Counted from the stretch's first letter, positions 1 to 9,669 are shown. The stretch: DNA of 50,926 bases from Novosphingobium sp. AP12 (GCF_000281975.1 NZ_AKKE01000129.1:1-50926); one strand, 5' to 3'. Program-made: numbers and translations. The notes: generated from the letters alone by a model not told the origin.

Positions 1-182
1 AAGCGGCTGGACCAGCCGATACCGGAGACGAACACGGTGTTCTTCGGGTCCGCGCCGACCATCGGCAGGGTGCGCTGGACTGCCTTGAGGATCGCATAGT
101 CGCCGCAGCCGGGGCACCAGCGCACTTCCTGATCGGTTTCCCAGTCCTTGAGTGTGGTCTGGATCGGGGTCATGTCATTCAT
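1..182 (-). CDS. korB: 2-oxoacid:ferredoxin oxidoreductase beta subunit, N-terminal part (cut by window edge)
   Basis: Only the first 60 codons are inside the window; the gene continues past base 1. The protein begins MNDMTPIQTTLKDW and carries WCPGCGDYAIL and later SGIGWSS. These are the cysteine-containing N-terminal motif and the start of the thiamine-diphosphate-binding region of KorB-type beta subunits. With KorA it would decarboxylate 2-oxoglutarate (or another 2-oxoacid) to the acyl-CoA, passing electrons to ferredoxin. It lies 16 nt downstream of korA on the same strand, the usual alpha-then-beta order, so the two are surely co-transcribed. The substrate cannot be fixed from this fragment. 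Confidence 0.9.
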   Translation of the reverse strand, partial: MNDMTPIQTTLKDWETDQEVRWCPGCGDYAILKAVQRTLPMVGADPKNTVFVSGIGWSSR

Positions 183-198
183 GATCGGGGCTCCATGC

Positions 199-2154
199 TC
201 AGGGCCGTTCGATTTCAGGGGCGGGAAGCTGGGTCGCGTTGACGAAGACCTCGCCGCCCTCGTTGCCGGGTACGCCGTCGAAGAATTTGGCGATGGCGGC
301 CTCGATCTCGGCGATGGCGAAAGGTTGGCCACTGGTCTTGGCGAGCGGCACGGCGTCGATCAGGAACTGGTCGCGCAGCACGGTCTTGAACTGGCCGGTG
401 TTCATCTCGGGCACGAGCACATGTGCGAAGCCGCCGAGCAGGTCGCCGAGGTTCGCCGGCAGCGGCCAGACGTGACGGACGTGGACGTGGCTGACCTCGA
501 GCCCCTTGCGGCGGGCGCGGCGGACGGCCTGGTGGATCGGCCCGAAGGTAGAGCCCCAGCCCACTACCGCCAGCTTGCCGGAGGTTTCACCCAGTGCCAC
601 TTCCTGTGCCGGAATGGCGCGGGCGATCCCGTCGATCTTGGCCTTGCGCGCGTCGGTCTGGGCTTGGTGGACGTCGGGCGCGTAGTCGATATTGCCGGTG
701 TCGATGGCCTTCTCGATGCCGCCGATGCGGTGCATCAGCCCGGGCGTACCCGGCTTGATCCATGGGCGGACGCCGCGCTCGTCGCGCCGGTAGGGCAGGA
801 CCTTGCCGTCCGGGTTGTTGCTCTCCTCGAGGAAACTTACCGGGAACGGCGTGAACGCAGCCGGGTCGGGCACTTTCCAGGGCTCGGAGGCATTGGCGAT
901 GTAGCCGTCCGTCAGCAGGATCACCGGCGTCATGTACTCCACCGCGAGGCGGCAGGCCTCGATCGCGCATGCGAAGGCGTCGGCGGGCGACCGCGCCGCG
1001 ATCACCGGCAGCGGCGCGTCGCCGTTGCGGCCGTAGACCGCCTGGTAGAGGTCCGACTGCTCGGTCTTGGTGGGCAGCCCCGTCGAAGGACCGCCGCGCT
1101 GCGAATTGACGATGACCAGCGGCAGCTCGGTCATGATCGCCAGCCCCATCGCCTCGCCCTTGAGCGCGATGCCCGGGCCGGACGAGGAGGTGACGCCCAG
1201 TTGCCCGGCATATGACGCGCCGATCGCGGCGCAGATCGCGGCGATCTCGTCCTCGGCCTGGAAGGTGGTGACGCCGAACTCCTTCATCTTGACGAGATTG
1301 TGCAGGATCGCCGAGGCCGGGGTGATCGGATAGCCGCCGAAGAACATCTCCAGCCCCGCCAGCTGCGCCCCCGCGACGAGGCCGAGACTGACGGCCTCCG
1401 CGCCGGTGATCGTGCGGTAGAGGCCGGGCTCAGAGGCCACCGGCTCGACGTGGAGCTTCCTCAGCGGACCCGCCAGCTCGGCCGTCTCGCCATAGGCGTG
1501 GCCGGCGTTGAGCGCAGCGATGTTGGCCTGCGCCAGCACCGGGTTCTTCGCGAACTTGGCGTTGAGCCAGTCCACCAGCGGCTGGCGGTCGCGGTCGAAC
1601 ATCCAGAGAGCCAGGCCCAGCGTCCACATGTTCTTGCAGCGCAGCGCCTCCTTCATGCCGAGGGCGAAGGGCTTGACCGATTCCATCGTCAGTTCGGAGA
1701 TATCGAAGGCCAGCACGTCCCACTTCGCGAGGCTCCCGTCGTCGATCGGACTGGCCTCGTACTTCGCCTTTTCGAGGTTGCGCTTGGTGAATTCGCCGGT
1801 GTCGACGATGACGAGGCCGCCCGGTTTCAGCGCCTGGACGTTGGTCTTGAGCGCCGCCGGGTTCATCGCCACCAGCACGTCGGGAGCGTCGCCCGCAGTG
1901 GTGATCTCGCTCGACCCGAAGTTGATCTGGAACGCCGAGACCCCGAACAGCGTCCCCTGCGGCGCGCGGATCTCGGCAGGGAAGTCGGGGAAAGTGGCAA
2001 GGTCGTTGCCGGCCAGCGCGGTGGAGAGGGTGAACTGGCCGCCGGTCAGCTGCATGCCGTCGCCCGAGTCCCCGGCGAAGCGGACCACCACGGTTTCGGG
2101 CCCGGCTTCCGACCAGGTTTCGCGGATCTCGTGCTTGGCAGTCGAAGTCGCCAT
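199..2154 (-). CDS. korA: 2-oxoacid:acceptor oxidoreductase alpha subunit (KorA, fused gamma-alpha)
   Basis: The protein has 651 aa. The N-terminal 200 residues form the gamma-type domain (FAGDSGDGMQLTGGQF near residue 27, then FPAEIRAPQGT). The alpha-type pyrimidine-binding domain follows, with GGYPITPAS near residue 274 and SSSGPGIALKGEAMG near 323. This is the fused gamma-alpha subunit that pairs with KorB to oxidise 2-oxoglutarate or a similar oxoacid with CoA and ferredoxin. The ATG at 2154 has a GAGAGGA ribosome site about 8 nt upstream. The 250 bases before it, shared with divergent rppH, hold an AT-richer stretch (about 2218-2265) that probably contains the promoter. The length is normal for the family. 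Ferredoxin-linked oxoacid oxidation is common in sphingomonads and does not imply anaerobic growth. Confidence 0.93.
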   Translation of the reverse strand: MATSTAKHEIRETWSEAGPETVVVRFAGDSGDGMQLTGGQFTLSTALAGNDLATFPDFPAEIRAPQGTLFGVSAFQINFGSSEITTAGDAPDVLVAMNPAALKTNVQALKPGGLVIVDTGEFTKRNLEKAKYEASPIDDGSLAKWDVLAFDISELTMESVKPFALGMKEALRCKNMWTLGLALWMFDRDRQPLVDWLNAKFAKNPVLAQANIAALNAGHAYGETAELAGPLRKLHVEPVASEPGLYRTITGAEAVSLGLVAGAQLAGLEMFFGGYPITPASAILHNLVKMKEFGVTTFQAEDEIAAICAAIGASYAGQLGVTSSSGPGIALKGEAMGLAIMTELPLVIVNSQRGGPSTGLPTKTEQSDLYQAVYGRNGDAPLPVIAARSPADAFACAIEACRLAVEYMTPVILLTDGYIANASEPWKVPDPAAFTPFPVSFLEESNNPDGKVLPYRRDERGVRPWIKPGTPGLMHRIGGIEKAIDTGNIDYAPDVHQAQTDARKAKIDGIARAIPAQEVALGETSGKLAVVGWGSTFGPIHQAVRRARRKGLEVSHVHVRHVWPLPANLGDLLGGFAHVLVPEMNTGQFKTVLRDQFLIDAVPLAKTSGQPFAIAEIEAAIAKFFDGVPGNEGGEVFVNATQLPAPEIERP

Positions 2155-2404
2155 GGCCAGTCCTCTCTCCGGTCTGTGCCGGAATTCCCTTGCCCGCAGA
2201 AGGTGCGCAGTTCAGTTCGTGACTACAAATTAGTTTTCCCTTGGGCGAACAAACATTGCATTTGCCGAGCCTCACTGTGGACCGCAAAACTTGCTAGTCA
2301 AGCGCGCGAGCATGGGCCATTCTGAGCGCCATGGTCCGCACATTCGGCAACCCAACCGACTCTCGTGCGCGCCTTCACCATTCAATCTGGAAATGTCTTT
2401 CGCA

Positions 2405-2887
2405 ATGACCGATCCCTCGTCCCTGCCCTACCGTCCCTGCGTGGGTGTCATGCTCGTCAACTCGGACGGCAAGGTCTTCGTCGGCAAGCGAATCGACACG
2501 CGCGAGGGCGACTGGTGGCAGATGCCCCAAGGCGGCGTGGACAAGGGCGAGGACCTCAAGGCCGCTGCCTTCCGTGAACTATGGGAGGAAACCGGCGTTA
2601 CGGAGGACAAGGTGAAGCTGCTCTCGCAGACGCGCGAGGAACTGCTCTACGACCTGCCAGAGGAGCTTGTCGGCAAGCTGTGGAAGGGCAAGTACCGCGG
2701 CCAGCGCCAGACCTGGTTCCTCGCCCGCTTCGAAGGCGACGACGACGGTGTGGACCTCAACGCGCACCAGCCACCGGAATTCTGCGACTGGAAGTGGGTC
2801 GAGGCGGAACTGCTGCCCGACCTCATCGTGCCGTTCAAGAAACGCGTCTATCGCGCGGTGCTGGAAGAATTCCGCGCACTGATCTGA
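2405..2887 (+). CDS. rppH: RNA pyrophosphohydrolase (Nudix)
   Basis: The protein has 160 aa when started at MTDPSSLPYRPCVGVML. It is a single Nudix domain with a complete Nudix box at residues 43-65 (GGVDKGED...REL.EETGV). The KGKYRGQRQTWFLARF and WKWVEAELLPDLIVPFKK segments are typical of RppH/NudH. RppH trims 5'-triphosphate or diphosphate RNA ends to monophosphate and so starts mRNA decay. The frame is open back to 2291, but the extra 38 residues are unlike the family. The ATG at 2393 is a close alternative and neither has a strong ribosome site. It is divergent from korA, and a short REP-like hairpin follows the stop. Confidence 0.9.
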   Translation: MTDPSSLPYRPCVGVMLVNSDGKVFVGKRIDTREGDWWQMPQGGVDKGEDLKAAAFRELWEETGVTEDKVKLLSQTREELLYDLPEELVGKLWKGKYRGQRQTWFLARFEGDDDGVDLNAHQPPEFCDWKWVEAELLPDLIVPFKKRVYRAVLEEFRALI

Positions 2888-2899
2888 CAGCCTGATCGC

Positions 2900-2916
2900 C
2901 CCGGATCAGGTCCGGG
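2900..2916. repeat. REP-like hairpin after rppH
   Basis: CCCGG (2900-2904) and CCGGG (2912-2916) flank ATCAGGT, followed by GACG. The text GGTCCGGGACG recurs at 41743-41753. It is one of several short GC-rich palindromes of the CGTCCCGG type in this window. It lies between two convergent genes and could help stop transcription, but has only a short T run downstream (GTTTATC). Confidence 0.5.
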
Positions 2917-2927
2917 ACGCGTTTATC

Positions 2928-3434
2928 TCAGTTCTCCGAAACCACCGGCTTGGGAGCGGCGGCATCCGCCGTGACCATGCGCGGGGCCGGGCCCTTGGCG
3001 ATGGCGGCGGCGAGCTTTTCCGTTTCATTGCAGGATTTCCCGCAGAGCGTCTGCAGCCGCGCGAGGTTGCGGTTGGCCTTCTCGGTCGCGCCCTTTTCGG
3101 CGAGCGCCATGCCCTCGCCCGCGATCGCAGTGACGTTGCGCGGATCGCTGTTCAGCGCGATGCGATAGTAATGCAGCGCCTTGCCCTGCATGCCCTGACG
3201 GCGCGTGGCTTCGGCCAGCGAGAGCAGGACGGCGACGCTGCTGGGCTCCACCGTCAGCGCCGATTCGTAAGCGTCGATCGCACCGTCGACATTGCCGCCC
3301 GCCAGCGCGGCACGGCCTTCCGCGAGCAGCGACACCGCACGCGGGTCGAGCGGCTCGGGCGACTGGCTGTGCGTGACGCTGGATGAAACGGCGGCGAGAA
3401 GGGTGAGAGCAACAGCAGCGGGCGTATAGCGCAT
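2928..3434 (-). CDS. exported TPR-repeat protein
   Basis: The protein has 168 aa from the ATG at 3434. It opens with a signal peptide (MRYTPAAVALTLLAAVSSS). Helix pairs follow that read as two to three tetratricopeptide repeats (AEGRAALAGGNVDGAIDAYE, then LSLAEATRRQGMQGKALHYY). A short tail has two cysteines (LCGKSCNE). TPRs bind partner proteins, and the location should be periplasmic. I prefer the start at 3434 because AAGGAC lies 6 nt upstream and the signal peptide then begins correctly. A GTG at 3488 would overlap the rsmB stop by 4 nt and add 18 residues. It is probably in one transcript with rsmB and guaB. The precise function is unknown. Confidence 0.75.
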   Translation of the reverse strand: MRYTPAAVALTLLAAVSSSVTHSQSPEPLDPRAVSLLAEGRAALAGGNVDGAIDAYESALTVEPSSVAVLLSLAEATRRQGMQGKALHYYRIALNSDPRNVTAIAGEGMALAEKGATEKANRNLARLQTLCGKSCNETEKLAAAIAKGPAPRMVTADAAAPKPVVSEN

Positions 3435-3484
3435 CAGCAGGTCCTTGGCCGAGGTCTTCGTCCTCATCATGGGACGGGACGCTA

Positions 3485-4657
3485 TCACAGGCGGATGAAG
3501 CGTGCGACGAAAAAGCCGTCGGTGCCGTCATGATACGGTGACAATCTGAGGCCCGGCCCGCGCGGAGTGCCGGCCGGCAGCACCGGAACCTCACCGCGCC
3601 AGCCGGGATGGCGGTCGAGGAAGTCCTGTGCCTGCTCGGCCCCTTCGAGGTCGAGCAGGGAGCACGTTACGAAGATCAGCCGCCCGCCGGGGCGCACCAA
3701 TTCTGCGCCGATATCGAGCAGGCGCGACTGGATCGCCATGTAGCGCTCCAGCTGCTTTTCAGTTAGCCGCCAGCGCGCCTCGGGGTTGCGCCGCCAGGTT
3801 CCGGTCCCCGAACAAGGCGCATCGACCAGCACCGCGTCCGCTTTGCCGACATGGGGGGCGAGCGCCTCCATCTCGCGGTTGGCGTCAAGCAGCAGAGTCT
3901 CGATCATGGTCGCCCCTGCCCGCTCCGCGCGGGGGGCGAGGCGCGCCAGGCGAGCGCGGTCGGCATCGCTGGCGATCAGCGTGCCGGAGTTTTCCATCGC
4001 CGCCGCCAGGGCGAGGGTCTTGCCCCCTGCCCCGGCGCAGAGGTCGATCACGATCTCGCCGGGCCGCGCGGCTAAGGCATCACAGGTCAGCTGCGAGCCG
4101 GTGTCCTGCACCTCGATTCCGCCCTCAAGATAGGCGGCCGACTGTTCGATCCGGGTCTCGGGGGGATAGCGCCAGCCGTTCGCCGCCACCGTCCGCTCAC
4201 CGCCCTCGGGCAGTTCGAGCGCGCCGGCCTTCAGCGTGTTGACGCGGATGTCGAGTGGTGCCCGGCCAAGCAACGCCTCGCCCTCCGGTTCCCCGATATC
4301 GCTTTCGGCCAGCCGCTGCATCAGCCATGCCGGTGCCACGCCAGGATTGGCGACGGGCTCATTCGGCCTGATCGGTGCCGGTGCGTGGTTCGAGCCGTCG
4401 AACAGCGCGGCCAGTTGCGGATCGTGCGCCGCAACCAGCAGCGTTGCCGCCCGGCCGCTCTCGGGCACTTCGCCGCAGGCGCGGATTGCGCGGTAGGCGA
4501 GTTCGCGCACCGCGCGCCGGTCGCCGCTGCCGGCGAAGCGGCGGCTGCGAAACCAGTCGGCGATCAGGCGATCGGCAGGCGCACCATTCGAGCGCGCCGC
4601 CTCGATCACGAGATCGAGCACTTCGATCGCAGCCTGTACGCGGGCGGGGGGGGTCAT
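3485..4657 (-). CDS. rsmB: RsmB/NOP family 16S rRNA (cytosine-5)-methyltransferase
   Basis: The protein has 390 aa. A short NusB-like helical N-terminus (1-130) precedes the class I methyltransferase fold. The SAM motif is DLCAGAGGKTLALAAAM (205-221). The two family cysteines are in DAPCSGTGTWRRNPE (Cys282) and VTCSLLDLEGAEQ (Cys332, the nucleophile in this family). RsmB methylates C967 of 16S rRNA in E. coli; the exact target here is inferred. It follows guaB with a 15-nt gap on the same strand. The N-terminal domain is shorter than in E. coli Sun/RsmB, as is usual in alphaproteobacteria. Confidence 0.85.
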   Translation of the reverse strand: MTPPARVQAAIEVLDLVIEAARSNGAPADRLIADWFRSRRFAGSGDRRAVRELAYRAIRACGEVPESGRAATLLVAAHDPQLAALFDGSNHAPAPIRPNEPVANPGVAPAWLMQRLAESDIGEPEGEALLGRAPLDIRVNTLKAGALELPEGGERTVAANGWRYPPETRIEQSAAYLEGGIEVQDTGSQLTCDALAARPGEIVIDLCAGAGGKTLALAAAMENSGTLIASDADRARLARLAPRAERAGATMIETLLLDANREMEALAPHVGKADAVLVDAPCSGTGTWRRNPEARWRLTEKQLERYMAIQSRLLDIGAELVRPGGRLIFVTCSLLDLEGAEQAQDFLDRHPGWRGEVPVLPAGTPRGPGLRLSPYHDGTDGFFVARFIRL

Positions 4658-4672
4658 CGCCCGTCCCTCGCC

Positions 4673-6133
4673 TCAGCCCCGCGTCGGGTAGTTCGGCGCC
4701 TCGCGAGTGATCGTCACGTCGTGGACGTGGCTCTCGCGCAGGCCTGCATTGGTGATGCGGATGAACTTCGAGTTGCGGCGCATATCGTCGATGGTGGCCG
4801 AGCCGGTGTAGCCCATCGCCGCCTTGATGCCGCCGACGAGCTGATGGATCACGTCCTTGGCCGGGCCCTTGTAGGCGACCTGGCCTTCGATGCCCTCGGG
4901 CACCAGCTTCATCTGGTCCTTGATGTCGCCCTGGAAGTAGCGGTCGGCCGAACCCCTGCCCATCGCGCCGACCGAGCCCATGCCGCGGTACGACTTGTAG
5001 GCGCGTCCCTGGTACAGGAACGTCTCGCCCGGTGCTTCTTCGGTGCCGGCCAGCATCGAGCCGACCATGATGGTCGAGGCACCGGCGGCCAGCGCCTTGG
5101 CGGCGTCACCGGAGGTGCGCAGGCCGCCGTCGGCGATGACGGGCACGCCCGCCTTGTCCGCTTCCTCGGCGGCTTCCATGACCGCGGTGAGCTGCGGTAC
5201 GCCGACGCCTGCGACGATGCGCGTGGTGCAGATCGAGCCGGGGCCGATGCCCACCTTGACGCAGTCCGCGCCCGCGTCGATCAGCGCCTTGGCGGCCTCG
5301 GCGGTGGCGATGTTGCCCGCGATGACCTGCGCCGAGTTCGACAGGCGCTTCACCCGTTCGACCGCGAGCGCGACGTCGCGATTGTGGCCGTGCGCGGTGT
5401 CGATGACGACCACGTCGCACTCGGCGGCGAGCAGCGCCTCGGTCCGCGCGAAGCCCTTGTCGCCCACGGTGGTGGCGGCGGCGACGCGCAGGCGGCCGGC
5501 GCCGTCCTTGGTGGCGTCGGGGTAGGTGACGGCCTTCTCGATGTCCTTGACGGTGATCAGGCCGACGCAGTGGAAGCCTTCATCCACCACCAGCAACTTC
5601 TCGATCCGGCGCTGATGGAGCAAGCGGCGCGCCTCTTCCTTCCCGACGCCGATGCCCACGGTGGCGAGGTTCTCGTGCGTCATCAGTTCGCGGACGGGCT
5701 GCATGGGATTGTCGGCGAAACGCACGTCGCGGTTGGTGAGGATGCCGACGAGGCGGCCCGAAGCTTCGACCACGGGGATGCCGCTGATGCGGTTTGCGGT
5801 CATCAGCGCCTGCGCCTCGCCCAGCGTGGCATTGGGGTCGATGGTGATGGGATTCACCACCATGCCGCTCTCGAAGCGTTTCACCTGACGGACGGCGGCG
5901 ACCTGTTCCTCGATCGTGAGGTTGCGGTGGAGCACGCCGATGCCGCCCATCTGCGCCATCGCGATCGCCATGTCGGCCTCGGTCACGGTGTCCATGGCGG
6001 AGGAGATGACGGGGATATTGAGCCCGATCGTGCGGGTCAGCATGGTGCGCGTATCGGCCTGGGTGGGGACGATGTCGGACTTGGCGGGACGCAGCAGTAC
6101 GTCGTCGAAAGTGAGTCCGAGCTGGATATCCAT
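4673..6133 (-). CDS. guaB: IMP dehydrogenase
   Basis: The protein has 486 aa from [16 protein letters not shown]. It is an IMPDH barrel with an inserted pair of CBS domains (about 93-205). The catalytic loop is [18 protein letters not shown] with Cys302. Near the end are the flap region (GMGSVGAM then DRYFQGD) and a final [11 protein letters not shown]. It converts IMP to XMP with NAD, the committed step to GMP. The frame is open to 6178, but those 15 residues ([15 protein letters not shown]) are not family-like and lack a ribosome site. GGTGG sits 5 nt before the chosen ATG. It heads the minus-strand set guaB-rsmB-TPR. Confidence 0.95.
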   Translation of the reverse strand: MDIQLGLTFDDVLLRPAKSDIVPTQADTRTMLTRTIGLNIPVISSAMDTVTEADMAIAMAQMGGIGVLHRNLTIEEQVAAVRQVKRFESGMVVNPITIDPNATLGEAQALMTANRISGIPVVEASGRLVGILTNRDVRFADNPMQPVRELMTHENLATVGIGVGKEEARRLLHQRRIEKLLVVDEGFHCVGLITVKDIEKAVTYPDATKDGAGRLRVAAATTVGDKGFARTEALLAAECDVVVIDTAHGHNRDVALAVERVKRLSNSAQVIAGNIATAEAAKALIDAGADCVKVGIGPGSICTTRIVAGVGVPQLTAVMEAAEEADKAGVPVIADGGLRTSGDAAKALAAGASTIMVGSMLAGTEEAPGETFLYQGRAYKSYRGMGSVGAMGRGSADRYFQGDIKDQMKLVPEGIEGQVAYKGPAKDVIHQLVGGIKAAMGYTGSATIDDMRRNSKFIRITNAGLRESHVHDVTITREAPNYPTRG

Positions 6134-6336
6134 GTGCGCCACCAATGCCTTTGCGGGGGGAGAATCGTGGCGGCCCATGTAATCAAAGGGGGCGGCAAGG
6201 GCTAGAGCCTGATCGCCATCAATTTTATCGCGGCCGTTTGGGGGACACTCCTCGCTCCAAAGCGGAAGGCGTCATGCGCTGGTGCGGCGGGACGCGGGGC
6301 ATAAGGCCAAGCGCTGCTGCCGCCGCACGAACGACG

Positions 6337-7884
6337 TTATTTTGCGGAGGGCAATTTCCCCGCTGCGCCGCCCAACGGCACTTTCCGGGTATCGCCGAAC
6401 CAGCGGCCGAGCGCGGTCAGCATCTTCACATCGTCCACCGCGCCTTCGAGCTTGAGCGGGTGCGAGAGGTCGTCGCTGGGGCGGTGGTAGTCGCCGTCGA
6501 AAAAGGCGCGCATGCGGTCGATGTCGCCGTAGGAGGTGGTGACCATGACGGCGGGAATGTCGTGCTGGAGCAGCGCCCAGCCGTCCTGCCGCTTGACGAA
6601 TTCGTTGGCCTCGTCGTTTTGGCGTAGCTTGTAACCCTCGGCCTTGGCGACTCGGGCAATGTCCTTGTCGAGGTCGGTCATGCCGCGTCCGACGATGGCG
6701 AAGGGCGTCTTGCCCGGCGCGATGGCGATAGAATCGATGTTGAAAGCGGCGACGATCTTTTCGAGTGGCAGCGGCGGATTTTCGGCGAAGGCATGGGCGC
6801 CGAGCAGCCCCACTTCCTCCGCCGTGGTGGCGAGAAAGTAGATGTCACGGTCCATCTGCGGGGTCCGCGCGAGCCGGCGTGCCACTTCGGTCAGCGCCGC
6901 GACGCCGCTGGCGTTGTCTATCGCGCCGTTGCAGATCAGGTCCTCGGCCGGCGCCTCGCCGCATTCTCCGAAATGGTCCCAATGGGCGACGTAAAGCACC
7001 GCACCCGCCAGCCTGCTCCGGCCCGGCAGCTTGCCGATGAGGTTGTGCGTGCGGATCGTGGTCTCGTTGGTGGTCGCCTCCAGGGTGGCCGTGACGTCGA
7101 GCATGATCGGCACGAAGTCGGGCGCCAGGGCGGCCTCCTCGAGCGAGGCGAGCGTGTGCGCAGTGCCTTTGAGCAGCGTCGTCATGGTAGCACGGTCGAC
7201 GAAGGCCTCGAGATCGCCCCCGAGCGAATCCTCGGACAGGGCGTACCCCGAACGCTGGCGCCGCGCCGCAACGGCATCGAGCCCACGCTCGCCGTCGAGC
7301 ACGGTCAACACCGCCGATGCTCCCAGCGCGAGCAGAGCGTTCTGCCGCTTGCTGTCGGGCGTTTCGCCATCGAGCACGACGGCGATGCGGCCCGCCAGTT
7401 CGGTGCGCGAAAAGTCCTGGCTGCGCGCCTGCCCCACGAACAGGAGCGGCGCATTGCGCACGAGGCTGCGCTTGCCCGAGGTCAGGACCAGCACGTCTTT
7501 CGGCGAGATGACGGTGCGAAAGCCGCGGCGCAGGAACTGCGCGGTGCCCGTCGCCGGCTCGCGGGCGACGAGCGTGACCGGGGCGAACCACTCGTTGCCC
7601 GGATCGTTGGTGCCCGAGACCATGCCGATGTCGAACCACTGCTTGGCGAGATAGCGGAGCGTCTTGGCCTCGCCTTCGGTCCCGGGTTCTCGGCCGTCGA
7701 ACGAATCGCTGGCAAGCGTCTCGATGTGCGAGCGGAGCCGTGCTTCGAGCTCGCGGTCGGCCCGGCTGGGACCGGCGGCCAGAACCGGCGAAGACGTGGC
7801 AAAGGCCAGCGCGAACGCAACGAGTGCGCGAAACGCAGCCGTCCTAACCGTCAAAGTCCCTGTGCCCAAATTGCCCGCCTTCAT
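6337..7884 (-). CDS. secreted M28-family zinc aminopeptidase with PA domain
   Basis: The protein has 515 aa with a signal peptide ending around SSPVLAAG (residue 38). Residues about 120-240 fit a protease-associated insert. The peptidase core follows with the co-catalytic metal ligands of M28: His301 (YVAHWDHFG), Asp323 (GAIDNASG), the Glu356/Glu357 pair (TTAEEVGLLGA) and Asp384 (FNIDSIAI). A cysteine pair (GECGEAP..LICNG) brackets the active-site loop, as in related bacterial enzymes. It should cleave N-terminal residues from peptides in the periplasm or outside the cell. GAGGGA precedes the ATG. It stands alone between guaB and the divergent peptidase gene. Confidence 0.88.
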   Translation of the reverse strand: MKAGNLGTGTLTVRTAAFRALVAFALAFATSSPVLAAGPSRADRELEARLRSHIETLASDSFDGREPGTEGEAKTLRYLAKQWFDIGMVSGTNDPGNEWFAPVTLVAREPATGTAQFLRRGFRTVISPKDVLVLTSGKRSLVRNAPLLFVGQARSQDFSRTELAGRIAVVLDGETPDSKRQNALLALGASAVLTVLDGERGLDAVAARRQRSGYALSEDSLGGDLEAFVDRATMTTLLKGTAHTLASLEEAALAPDFVPIMLDVTATLEATTNETTIRTHNLIGKLPGRSRLAGAVLYVAHWDHFGECGEAPAEDLICNGAIDNASGVAALTEVARRLARTPQMDRDIYFLATTAEEVGLLGAHAFAENPPLPLEKIVAAFNIDSIAIAPGKTPFAIVGRGMTDLDKDIARVAKAEGYKLRQNDEANEFVKRQDGWALLQHDIPAVMVTTSYGDIDRMRAFFDGDYHRPSDDLSHPLKLEGAVDDVKMLTALGRWFGDTRKVPLGGAAGKLPSAK

Positions 7885-8102
7885 CGTCCCTCACCTATAC
7901 GACACAATTTCCCGGGCGCTTGGAAAATCTAAGCCGCGATGGGCCTTTCGTTTCATTTTGCACGCAGCCCCCCGTCACGTGGCGCGCGAGTGCAACACTG
8001 TAACGCCGAGAAGGATGCGGGGAACGTCGGCGCGTCTTGCGAATTGATCAGCGCACGGCGACAAGGCATTGGTTTGCGCCCCCAGGGAAGGACTACTCGG
8101 CG

Positions 8103-8966
8103 ATGCGGCTCAACAGGTTCGATCCCTCCAACATCCGCGTGACGAGCGGCGGCGGCGGCGGTTTTCCAGGTGGAGGCGGCGGCAAGCTGGGCTGCGGTTC
8201 GCTGGTGATCGTGCTGATCGGCGCACTGGTATTCGGCGTCGATCCCGGACAGATGCTCGGCACGCTGGAAGGCGTCCAGCAGCAGACCTCCGCCCCCTCG
8301 GCGCTGACCGGTCCGCAGGACACCACGGCGACGTGCGAGAAAAATGCCTATTCACTCGAATCCTGCAATGCGCTGGATTCGCTCAACCGCACCTGGCAGC
8401 CGCTGTTCAAGCAGGCGAACGTATCGTTCGAGCAGCCCACCCTCAACTTCTACGTCGGCGGCACCCGCAGCGGCTGCGGCGCGGCGCAAAGCGCCATGGG
8501 GCCGTTCTACTGCCCAGCCGACCAGGGTATATACATCGACACGAGCTTCTACGACCAGCTCGACAGGCAACTCGGCGCCAAGGGTGATTTCGCGCGCTAC
8601 TACGTGATCGCTCATGAATACGGCCATCATGTCCAGCACATGCTCGGCCTCAACGCGCAGGTTCGCAAGGAGCAGCAGCGAAGTCCCTCGCAGGCCAACG
8701 CGCTGCAGGTGAAGATGGAGCTTCAGGCGGACTGCTATGCCGGGGTCTGGGCGGGCAAGAACCGTGACTTGATCGAGCCGGGCGACATGGAGGAGGGCCT
8801 CACCGCCGCCAGCGCCATCGGCGACGACACGCTCATGAAGAACGCCGGACAGGACGTGAATCCCGAAAGCTTTACCCACGGCTCCAGTGCCGAACGCATG
8901 AAATGGCTGAAACGCGGACTCGATACCGGGAACGAGGAGGCCTGTGACACGTTCACTGCGGCATAG
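8103..8966 (+). CDS. neutral zinc metallopeptidase, YpfJ family
   Basis: The protein has 287 aa from MRLNRFDPSNIRVTSGGGGG. A glycine-rich stretch (15-27) and one membrane segment (about 32-46) anchor a periplasmic domain. That domain carries the zinc motif HEYGH (171-175) followed by HVQHMLGL, then MELQADCYAGVWA with the downstream Glu/Asp that completes the site. CxxxxxSLESC near 78-89 is a likely disulfide. This is the putative zinc-peptidase (YpfJ/KPN_02809-like) family, whose substrate is unknown. The start at 8103 has GGAAGGA about 10 nt upstream; the longer reading from 8037 adds non-conserved residues. Confidence 0.85.
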   Translation: MRLNRFDPSNIRVTSGGGGGFPGGGGGKLGCGSLVIVLIGALVFGVDPGQMLGTLEGVQQQTSAPSALTGPQDTTATCEKNAYSLESCNALDSLNRTWQPLFKQANVSFEQPTLNFYVGGTRSGCGAAQSAMGPFYCPADQGIYIDTSFYDQLDRQLGAKGDFARYYVIAHEYGHHVQHMLGLNAQVRKEQQRSPSQANALQVKMELQADCYAGVWAGKNRDLIEPGDMEEGLTAASAIGDDTLMKNAGQDVNPESFTHGSSAERMKWLKRGLDTGNEEACDTFTAA

Positions 8967-9031
8967 TGACATTATTGAGGCAGCGGCTCGATTTGGCGGT
9001 CGCCGCGCCGGAGCGGACAGGAGTGACGGGG

Positions 9032-9646
9032 ATGCGTAAATACTGGGTCAGTGCGGTCATGATAACGGCCATGGTGGCAACACCGGCGATGGCCGGGCAG
9101 GAGGAGAAGGCGATCACCAATCGCGATCCGAACGCCATGGACGTAGCCAAGACCCCTATCGACGACCTCAACGTCGGCCGTGACCGCGAAATTCCCTCGC
9201 TGCTCATCGCGGCCACAGGCGAGCCCTACACGCTGAAGGGCCTCGGCAAGTGCCGCCAACTGGCCGGCGCCATCCAGGAACTGGACGAAGTGCTCGGCCC
9301 CGACATCGACCTGCCTGCCAGCGAGCGTGAGCGCATCAGCGCGGGGCGCGTCGGCAAGTGGGTGGTCGCCTCGTTCATTCCCTTCCGCGGCCTGATCCGA
9401 GAAGTCTCCGGCGCCAACGCGCAGGACCGCAAGGTCAACGCGGCAATTCAGGCCGGGCTGACCCGCCGCGGGTTCCTGAAGGGCGTCGGCGCGTCGAAGG
9501 GATGCCGCTACCCCGCCTCGCCCGCCCCCGCCAGCGTCGTCCAGGCGCACCTCGAGAAGATGGATTCGGGCAAGAAGGACAAGGACGGCAACGCGCTCGC
9601 GTTCAAGTCCGAGCCAGAGGTGAAGCAGCCTTCGCCCAAGAACTGA
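9032..9646 (+). CDS. exported protein of unknown function
   Basis: The protein has 204 aa with a clear signal peptide (MRKYWVSAVMITAMVATPAMA, then GQEE). The mature part has Cys74 (LGKCRQLAGAIQELDEVLGPDI) and Cys158 (GASKGCRYPASP), which could form a disulfide. A basic, proline- and lysine-rich tail ends at KQPSPKN. I do not recognise a characterised domain; proteins like this appear as conserved hypotheticals in sphingomonads. AGGAG sits 8 nt before the ATG. A GTG reading from 8966 adds 22 residues and loses the signal peptide. The gene ends in a strong intrinsic terminator. Confidence 0.7.
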   Translation: MRKYWVSAVMITAMVATPAMAGQEEKAITNRDPNAMDVAKTPIDDLNVGRDREIPSLLIAATGEPYTLKGLGKCRQLAGAIQELDEVLGPDIDLPASERERISAGRVGKWVVASFIPFRGLIREVSGANAQDRKVNAAIQAGLTRRGFLKGVGASKGCRYPASPAPASVVQAHLEKMDSGKKDKDGNALAFKSEPEVKQPSPKN

Positions 9647-9669
9647 TCTCCACCACAACGGTAAACACA

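Noticed and set aside
2209..2217. GTTCAGTTC near korA, resembling a LexA box
   Set aside because: The two GTTC units are 1 base apart rather than 7; not a valid operator.
4385..6205. Open frame of about 600 codons on the plus strand
   Set aside because: It is antisense to rsmB and guaB, Arg/Gly/Asp/His-rich and without motifs; a by-product of high GC third positions.
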